From: Nocardioides sp. Root1257
GTDB taxonomy: Bacteria > Actinomycetota > Actinomycetes > Propionibacteriales > Nocardioidaceae
Reading direction: 5' to 3'
Assembly: GCF_001425175.1 (NCBI RefSeq)
Contig: NZ_LMDV01000015.1
Span: 1-64,000 of the forward strand
Length of the DNA: 64,000 nt
The translations under genes were made by a program, and so were the position numbers. Numbering within the stretch: position 1 is the first letter of the stretch; every line of letters starts with the position of its first letter. The notes beneath the pieces are model-generated. The model was not told the origin of the DNA and ran no database searches. It was given only the letters and a program-made list of their open reading frames with translations. Below, piece by piece: positions 58,857 to 64,000 of this stretch.

Positions 58857-60203
58857 TCAGGAGTACGTCGGCAGGCTGGAGATCTGGCTGGAGAGCCACG
58901 TGCTCTGGCTCTGCAGGGTGGAGAGGGCGGTCTCGAGCGCGGTGTACTGCCGCTCGAGGCTGGTGCGTCGGAGCTCGAGGCGGGTGTCCCAGTCCTCGAT
59001 GCTCTTCTGCAGTCGGGTCACCGTCGTGGTGTGCCCGTTGATCGCGTTGGCGAACGTGCCGTCGAGGCTGTCGCTGGCACCCTTCGTGACCGAGGAGACG
59101 CGCGCGACCCAGCCGTCCTGTGCCGGGGTCGCGCCCGAGGTGAACTTCGCCGCCGTGCCGGCCGGGTCGGCGTCGTACGCCTTCTGGAACGCCGTGGCGT
59201 CGAAGACCAGCTTGCCGTAGCGGTCGGTCTGGACGCCGTACGACGCCATGGAGGTCGTGCTGTCCCCGAAGACCGTGTTGAGGAGCTGGTCCCGCAGGGC
59301 CCGGGCCGTCGGGTCGCCGACGAGGACGCCGGCGGCGGCGGTGTCGGTCTTGACGGCCGTCTGGGTGTCGATCTTGGTGAGCAGCGCGTTGATTTGGTCG
59401 ACGAAGGAGCCGACCGACGCCGCGATGCCCGAGCTGTTCTGCTTGACGGTGATCGTCGAGGTGGTGCCGATCGCCGTCGTCGGGTCGAGCGTGACGCTGG
59501 TCCCCGGGACGATGTCGGTGAAGGTGTTGGTCGCGGACGTCGCCGTGATGCCGAGGCCCATGCTGATCTGGGCGTCGGTCCCGGTCCGGACCGCTGCGCC
59601 CCCGAGGAGGGCGGACCCGTCGTCCTTGGTGAGCGTGAAGGCCGAGGCGGCGCCCGTCTTGGTCGACTCGGCGATCAGCCGGTAGCTGCCGTCGGAGACC
59701 TTCACGGCCGTCGCCTTCACCCCGGTGTCGGCGGTGGAGCCGTTGATGGCGGTGACCATCTCCTGCAGCGTGCCGCCGCCGACCGAGATGCTGTGCGCGA
59801 CCCCGTCGCTGCCGGTGATCTTGATCTGCGACCCGGCGACGACATCGGTGAGCGCCGCGCCCGTGCTGAAGCCCAGCTGGTGGGTGGTGGCGAGGCGGTC
59901 GACCGTCAGCGAGAACGACGCCGGACTGGCCTTGTCGGTGACGGCGACCGAGACACCGGTCCCGGTCGACGTGCCCTGGAGGGTCTGCCAGGTCGAGGTC
60001 TTGGCCAGGGTCGCGGCCTTGCTGGCGAGCAGCGCGGTGTCCGTGTTGAGCGAGCGGAGAGCCGAGAGGACGGTGTTCTCTTTGTCCTGGGAGGTCTTGA
60101 GCTTGTCCTGCGGCACCGTCTCCAGTTGCATGAGCTGGTCGATGATGCTGGCGGTGTCGAGACCGCTGGCGAGACCGCTGATGCTGCTGGTTGCGCTGGC
60201 CAC
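58857..60203 (-). CDS. fliD: Flagellar filament capping protein FliD
   Basis: 448 aa: N-terminal SSISGLASGLDTASIIDQLMQLETVPQDKLKTSQDKENTVLSALRSLNTDTALLASK (FliD_N), a Thr/Ser/Gly-rich centre, and C-terminal SMASYGVQTDRYGKLVFDATAFQKAYDADPAGTAAKF ... RLQKSIEDWDTRLELRRTSLERQYTALETALSTLQSQSTWLSSQISSL (FliD_C). It caps the filament and folds incoming flagellin. It has no sigma-28 box of its own. Expression probably depends on read-through past the fliC hairpin or an unseen promoter. Confidence 0.95.
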   Translation of the reverse strand: MASATSSISGLASGLDTASIIDQLMQLETVPQDKLKTSQDKENTVLSALRSLNTDTALLASKAATLAKTSTWQTLQGTSTGTGVSVAVTDKASPASFSLTVDRLATTHQLGFSTGAALTDVVAGSQIKITGSDGVAHSISVGGGTLQEMVTAINGSTADTGVKATAVKVSDGSYRLIAESTKTGAASAFTLTKDDGSALLGGAAVRTGTDAQISMGLGITATSATNTFTDIVPGTSVTLDPTTAIGTTSTITVKQNSSGIAASVGSFVDQINALLTKIDTQTAVKTDTAAAGVLVGDPTARALRDQLLNTVFGDSTTSMASYGVQTDRYGKLVFDATAFQKAYDADPAGTAAKFTSGATPAQDGWVARVSSVTKGASDSLDGTFANAINGHTTTVTRLQKSIEDWDTRLELRRTSLERQYTALETALSTLQSQSTWLSSQISSLPTYS

Positions 60204-60252
60204 GGGGCTGCTCCTCCTGCTCGGGCGGGGGTGAGGGGCCCGGAGGCCCGAA

Positions 60253-60287
60253 CGGTCCCCGGGGGAGGGTTGCTCCCCCGGGGACCG
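60253..60287 (-). terminator. 14-bp hairpin terminator after fliC
   Basis: CGGTCCCCGGGGGA (60253-60266), loop GGGTTGC, and the perfectly complementary arm at 60274-60287. An outer extension pairs CCGAAC with GTTCGG. It lies in the 127-bp gap between fliC and fliD and is the strongest predicted terminator in the window, fitting attenuation between abundant flagellin and scarce cap protein. Confidence 0.8.
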
Positions 60288-60330
60288 AGGTTCGGCGGCG
60301 CGTCAGCCTCCGGCCGACGCGCCGGCGAGA

Positions 60331-61461
60331 TCAGCGCAGCAGGGAGAGGACGCCCTGCGGGGCCTGGTTGGCCTGGGACAGCATCGCCGTGCCCGCCTGC
60401 GAGAGGATCTGCGAGCGGGTGAAGCTCATCATCTCGGAGGCCATGTCGGTGTCGCGGATGCGGCTCTCGGAGGCCGAGAGGTTCTCCTGGGTGACCGACA
60501 GGTTGTTGATGGTGTGCTCGAAGCGGTTCTGGAGAGCACCCAGGTTTGCACGCGAGGTCGAGACCGCCTTGATGGCGCCGTCGATCGCGGTGATCGCCGA
60601 GGTGGCACCGCTCTTGGTGGACAGGTCGACCGTGTTGACGCCGAGGTCGGTGGAGCTGAACCCACCGGTGCCGGTGGCGTTGGCCGTGTCGGTCTTCGTG
60701 CCGGCGAGACCACCGGTGACGGTGATCGCGGTGGCCGAGAGGGCCGCGTTCTTCGACTTGATCTCCAGGCCACCGGTCGAGGTGACCGTGGCGGTGAAGG
60801 CCGTGGCGAACGCCTTGTCGTTGTTGAGCTGACCCGCGATGTTGGTCGAGTCGGTGCTCGCGGTGAGCGCGGCCGTGGTGACGGACACGCCACCGGCGGC
60901 GAACGTGGCGGTCGCGGCCGTGGTGCTGGCCGCGCCGTTGGCGTACGTCGCCTTGACGCCCTGGGCGGCCGTGGAGACCACGTCCACCTGGATGGTGTCG
61001 CCCGACGCGTAGCCGACCTGGAAGTCCTTGCCCTTGAACGAGCCGTCGAGCAGGTTGATGTTGTTGAAGGTGGTCTTGCTGGCGATCCGGTCGAGCTCCT
61101 TGTTGAGCGCGGCGGACTCGGACTGGATCGCGTCACGCGAGGTCTGGTCGTTGGAGTCGTTGCCCGACTGCACGGCCAGGTCACGCATGCGCTGCAGGAT
61201 GGAGTGGGTCTCCGTCAGCGCGCCTTCAGCGGTCTGCACGACGCTGACGCCGTCCTGGGCGTTGCGCGTGGCGACCTTGATACCGCCGACCTGCGAGCGC
61301 AGGCCCTCGGAGATGGCCAGACCGGCGGCGTCGTCCGCGGCCCGGTTGATGCGGTAGCCGCTGGACAGCTTCTCGAGCGACTTGGACATCTGGCCCTGGG
61401 TGACCGACAGGTTGCGGTAGGAGTTGAGGGCGTCGATGTTCTGGTTGATACGGAGACTCAT
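60331..61461 (-). CDS. fliC: Flagellin
   Basis: 376 aa. D0/D1 N-terminal MSLRINQNIDALNSYRNLSVTQGQMSKSLEKLSSGYRINRAADDAAGLAISEGLRSQVGGIKVATRNAQDGVSVVQTAEGAL and C-terminal NRFEHTINNLSVTQENLSASESRIRDTDMASEMMSFTRSQILSQAGTAMLSQANQAPQGVLSLLR are highly typical. Residues about 150-280 form a small Ala/Thr/Ser-rich variable domain. It is the only flagellin in the window, with a sigma-28-type promoter 60 bp upstream. Confidence 0.98.
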   Translation of the reverse strand: MSLRINQNIDALNSYRNLSVTQGQMSKSLEKLSSGYRINRAADDAAGLAISEGLRSQVGGIKVATRNAQDGVSVVQTAEGALTETHSILQRMRDLAVQSGNDSNDQTSRDAIQSESAALNKELDRIASKTTFNNINLLDGSFKGKDFQVGYASGDTIQVDVVSTAAQGVKATYANGAASTTAATATFAAGGVSVTTAALTASTDSTNIAGQLNNDKAFATAFTATVTSTGGLEIKSKNAALSATAITVTGGLAGTKTDTANATGTGGFSSTDLGVNTVDLSTKSGATSAITAIDGAIKAVSTSRANLGALQNRFEHTINNLSVTQENLSASESRIRDTDMASEMMSFTRSQILSQAGTAMLSQANQAPQGVLSLLR

Positions 61462-61519
61462 GATGGTTCCTTCCTGGATTCGAGTCGATGGAGCCCGTCC
61501 GTGGGCTCCTGCGACGAGT

Positions 61520-61547
61520 AGATCGGCGGGGGCCGGAGACGCCTGAG
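61520..61547 (-). promoter_or_regulatory. Sigma-28-type promoter for fliC
   Basis: CCCCTCA ends at 61544 (minus-strand sense), 16 nt, GCCGATCT at 61527-61520. The predicted start gives a leader of about 50 nt before the fliC ATG. The -35 element lies inside one arm of the long hairpin behind fliA. Confidence 0.8.
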
Positions 61548-61593
61548 GGGATCGGCGCAGAATTTTTCGAGATTCTGCGGCGACCCCCTCAGG
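61542..61593. terminator. Two-tier inverted repeat between fliA and fliC
   Basis: Outer stem CCTGAGGGG (61542-61550) with CCCCTCAGG (61585-61593), a symmetric 5x5 internal loop, and an inner stem CGCAGAAT (61556-61563) with ATTCTGCG (61572-61579), loop of 8. It can terminate fliA transcription on the minus strand and at the same time contains the -35 element of fliC. Confidence 0.65.
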
Positions 61594-61622
61594 TGGTGAC
61601 CGGTGCCCTGCGGGCGCGGGTG

Positions 61623-62510
61623 TCAGGCGCTGGCGTTCACCCGGGCGTGATCGCCGGCGTACCCGCGCAGACCCACGGCGTGGCGGGCGGCGACGGCTGC
61701 GAAGTAGGCCTCGCGCCGGCGGGCCGCGGCGCCGCCAGGGCGCGGGGCCTCGGGGACCAGGTCCGGCTCGAGCGCGTTGTTGAGGGCGTCACGCAGGAGC
61801 ACGAGCGCCTCGGCGCGCAGCTGCGAGACGCGGGACTCGGTGACGCCGAGGGTGGCGGCGATCTCCGCCATCGGCCGCTCGGCGAGGAAGTACTGCTCGA
61901 CGACGTGACGCAGGCGCTCGGGCAGCTCGGCGATCGCCTCGGTCATGTAGGTCAGCTTCTCGCGCTGCTCGAGGATCGCCTCGGGCGTCGGGGAGCTGCT
62001 GACGAGGCTCTCGCCGAGGGAGTCGTCCTCGGAGGCGTGCAGGGAGAGGACCTGCGCGCGGGCCACGTCCTCCTCGTTGGCGGCGATCTCGTCGGTGCTC
62101 ATCCCGGACGCGTGCGCGACCTCGGACGTCGTGGCCGTCCGGCCGAGGACGGTCGCCAGCTGCGAGCGGGTGGCGTCGAGCTCGCGGGCCCGACGTCGTA
62201 CGGAGCGGGAGGCCCAGTCGATGCTCCGGAGCTCGTCGAGGATCGCTCCCCGGATCCGGGTGCTGGCGTACCGGTTGAACGGCACCCCGCGCTCGGCGTC
62301 GTACGAACGGGCGGCCTGCACGAGCGCGGCGAGGCCTGCGGAGCTGAGGTCGTCGCGGTCGACATGGGACGGCACCCGAGCCATCGTCTCGCGAACGATG
62401 TGGCCGACCAGGGGCACGTGGAGGACGATCAGGTCCTCGGTGCTCTGCGGCACGTCGTTGTCATGGGTCACATTGCATATTGTGCATTTCATGAACGGGC
62501 GTGTCCGCAT
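61623..62510 (-). CDS. fliA: Flagellar/WhiG-type RNA polymerase sigma factor (sigma-28)
   Basis: 295 aa from the ATG at 62510. Region 2: LIVLHVPLVGHIVRETMARVPSHVDRDDLSSAGLAALVQAARSYDAERGVPFNRYASTRIRGAILDELRSIDWASRSVRRRAREL. Region 3 is ATTSEVAHASGMSTDEI, and region 4 is LPERLRHVVEQYFLAERPMAEIAATLGVTESRVSQLRAEAL. It recognises the CTCARG/GCCGAT promoters found here. The start is uncertain because the first 12-18 codons (MRTRPFMKCTIC) lie in AT-rich sequence without a Shine-Dalgarno sequence. A GTG at 62471 giving VTHDNDVPQSTEDL is a good alternative. No flgM anti-sigma gene is in view. Confidence 0.95.
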   Translation of the reverse strand: MRTRPFMKCTICNVTHDNDVPQSTEDLIVLHVPLVGHIVRETMARVPSHVDRDDLSSAGLAALVQAARSYDAERGVPFNRYASTRIRGAILDELRSIDWASRSVRRRARELDATRSQLATVLGRTATTSEVAHASGMSTDEIAANEEDVARAQVLSLHASEDDSLGESLVSSSPTPEAILEQREKLTYMTEAIAELPERLRHVVEQYFLAERPMAEIAATLGVTESRVSQLRAEALVLLRDALNNALEPDLVPEAPRPGGAAARRREAYFAAVAARHAVGLRGYAGDHARVNASA

Positions 62511-62619
62511 ATCTGGCAGAGATCTTGAACCTTTTACCGCTGCGACACGGTGACCCTGGTCACATCGAGGTTTAGAACCAGAAATCGCACGCTCGGGCGA
62601 AACTTTCTCGGCCCTTTCT

Positions 62620-62648
62620 CTCAGGACGGCTCAGGGGTCCGCCGATGG
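62620..62648 (+). promoter_or_regulatory. Sigma-28-type promoter for flgN-flgK
   Basis: CTCAGG at 62620-62625 and GCCGATGG at 62641-62648. The spacer is 17 nt after CTCA, one longer than in the other four. It is 63 bp before the flgN GTG in the fliA-flgN divergent region. A second TCAG inside the spacer is 5 nt from the -10 and cannot serve. Confidence 0.65.
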
Positions 62649-62711
62649 ACCCCCTGTCACCGCCGCCGACCCGCGCGGCTGGTCTGGACCATCGACATCC
62701 CTGGGAGAGAC

Positions 62712-63188
62712 GTGGAGAAGCTGACCTGGGTCCTGTGGAGGGAGCGCGAGCTCCTCGAGGCCCTGCTCTACCGCCTCGAGGTGGAAGCAGTGGTCATGTC
62801 GACCGGCCGGACGCGCTGGCTCGCCCACGCCGCGAACGACGTCGACGCCGCGTCCGCCGCGCTCCGCGACCTCGAGATCGCGCGCGCCGTCGCCGCCGAC
62901 GAGGCCGCCGAGTCCGCCGGCCTGCCGCCGAACGCCAGCCTGAACGACCTGATCGCGGCGTCCGCCGAGCCCTGGAGCGGCATCCTCACCGAGCACCGGG
63001 ACACCTTCCTGGCGCTGACGGAGGAGATCGCCCGGGTGGCGCAGACCAACCGCGCCCTGATCGTCGCCGGCCTGCGGGCCACCCAGGACACCCTGCTCGG
63101 GATCGACCAGGGCTCGGCGACGTACACGTCCGCGGGCTCGGTGGCCCGTGGCGACGCGCGCAGCGCGGTGCTCGACCGGAGCCTGTGA
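62712..63188 (+). CDS. flgN: Flagellar chaperone FlgN-like protein
   Basis: 158 aa, GTG start after GGGAGAG. Helical throughout: LTWVLWRERELLEALLYRLEVEAVVMSTGRTRWLAHAANDVDAASAALRDLEIARAVAADEAAESAGLPPNASLNDLIAA and a C-terminal ILTEHRDTFLALTEEIARVAQTNRALIVAGLRATQ, which is the FlgN family layout. It chaperones the hook-filament junction proteins FlgK and FlgL. The flgK ATG follows one base after its stop. Confidence 0.88.
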   Translation: MEKLTWVLWRERELLEALLYRLEVEAVVMSTGRTRWLAHAANDVDAASAALRDLEIARAVAADEAAESAGLPPNASLNDLIAASAEPWSGILTEHRDTFLALTEEIARVAQTNRALIVAGLRATQDTLLGIDQGSATYTSAGSVARGDARSAVLDRSL

Positions 63189-63189
63189 G

Positions 63190-64000
63190 ATGGGAGGCGC
63201 CTTCTCCTCGATCAACACGGCGCTGTCGGCCCTGCGCTACCAGCAGGCCGCGCTCGACATCGCGAGCACCAACATCGCCAACGCCTCGACCGACGGCTAC
63301 GTACGGCGCCGCGTCGTCGGCCAGACGGTGGGTGCCGCCGCGGCCCCGGCCGTGTGGTCCCGGTCGAACGAGATCGGCAGCGGCGTGCAGTCGGCCGGCG
63401 TGGAGCGCCTCGTCGACCCGCTGCTCGACACCCGCGTCCGTCGCGAGCACGCCCGGCAGACCTACCTGGACCTCAAGGCGGCCGCCATGTCCCGGGTGGA
63501 GACCGGGATCGCCGAGCCGTCCGAGAACGGTGTCGCCAATGCGGTCGAGGAGTTCAAGAAGAGCCTCGAGGACCTCAACAACGCGCCGAACACCGACGCG
63601 GCCCGCAGCCAGGTGCTCTCGAGCGCCGCAAGCCTCGCGGACGCGTTCAACATCCAGAAGCACAACCTCCAGGACGAGCTCGGCGACCAGCGCGCCCGCG
63701 TGCTCGCCACCGTCCAGGAGGTCAACGACGTCGCGAAGCAGCTGGCGTCCACCAACCTGACGATCTCCACCTCCAGCGGTGGCGGCAGCGACACCGCGAC
63801 CCTCATGGACACCCGCGACCAGCTCGCGCTACGGCTCTCGGAGCTGACCGGCGCGACCGCGACCGTGCGCTCGGACGGCGGCATGGACGTGTCCCTCGGC
63901 GGCCAGTCCCTGGTGACGGGCAAGGACGCCTCGACGCTGAAGATCGCGACCGGCATCAACCCCGACGGCACCGCCGACGGCAACCCGGTGACCTTCCAGC
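63190..64000 (+). CDS. flgK: Flagellar hook-associated protein FlgK (5' 270 codons, cut by window edge)
   Basis: The ATG is at 63190. The N-terminus FSSINTALSALRYQQAALDIASTNIANASTDGYVRRR is the FlgK/rod-hook family motif. It is followed by NEIGSGVQSAGVERLVDPLLDTRVRREHARQTYLDLKAAAMSRVE and LMDTRDQLALRLSELTGATATVRSDGGMDVSLGGQSLV, characteristic of FlgK. FlgL is expected to follow outside the window. Confidence 0.95.
   Translation, partial: MGGAFSSINTALSALRYQQAALDIASTNIANASTDGYVRRRVVGQTVGAAAAPAVWSRSNEIGSGVQSAGVERLVDPLLDTRVRREHARQTYLDLKAAAMSRVETGIAEPSENGVANAVEEFKKSLEDLNNAPNTDAARSQVLSSAASLADAFNIQKHNLQDELGDQRARVLATVQEVNDVAKQLASTNLTISTSSGGGSDTATLMDTRDQLALRLSELTGATATVRSDGGMDVSLGGQSLVTGKDASTLKIATGINPDGTADGNPVTFQ

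Noticed and set aside
1..64000. tRNA, rRNA, insertion sequences, prophage or attachment sites
   Set aside because: No cloverleaf-like sequences, transposase or integrase motifs were recognised on either strand.

Overview
The window is about 72 % GC by eye, carries no IS element, tRNA, rRNA or CRISPR array, and encodes a complete-looking Gram-positive type flagellum (no P- or L-ring genes), ADHFE1-like and DUF559 proteins, and many leaderless-looking promoters. This points to a motile actinobacterium, most probably a Nocardioides or close relative (inference from gene content and style, not a database match).

Left part (1-10.5 kb): a truncated gene with a LexA/SOS-type operator at the edge, then a tightly coupled minus-strand operon (9120 to 322) for a surface polysaccharide. 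It contains a family-2 processive glycosyltransferase with an N-terminal MshEN-like (c-di-GMP type) domain, a polytopic GT-C-like membrane protein, two lipoproteins, a coiled-coil protein and two small or exported unknowns. A GH5 glucanase precedes it on the same strand. Middle part (10.5-36 kb): metabolic and stress genes, including a hydroxyacid-oxoacid transhydrogenase next to a D-2-hydroxyglutarate dehydrogenase, topoisomerase IB, a macrodomain protein, an ECF42-type sigma factor with its YCII partner, hydrolases, SerC, citrate synthase 2, PdxH, a 968-aa membrane-anchored glycosidase-like protein, and a TetR-controlled heterodimeric ABC exporter.

Accessory island (36.1-37.6 kb): a compact promoter, a near-maximal Shine-Dalgarno sequence and a 12-codon ORF, followed by a structured RNA region. 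Next comes an AbiEi/DUF559 endonuclease-like gene with two copies of a GCAATTGCGC-centred palindrome on each side. This is the least explained part of the window.

Right part (37.6-64 kb): the flagellar regulon. On the minus strand lie fliA (sigma-28), fliC, fliD, fliS, a FliT-position gene, flgB-flgC-fliE-fliF-fliG-fliH-fliI-fliJ, a NlpC/P60-lysozyme fusion, fliK-flgD-flgE, flbD-motA-motB-fliL, and fliM-fliN-fliO-fliP-fliQ-fliR-flhB-flhA. On the plus strand lie flgN and flgK (cut by the window edge). Five operons share one promoter signature, CTCA(G/A)G followed after 14 or 15 nt by GCCGAT. This matches the sigma-28/WhiG type, so the FliA encoded here probably controls nearly the whole regulon rather than only the late genes.
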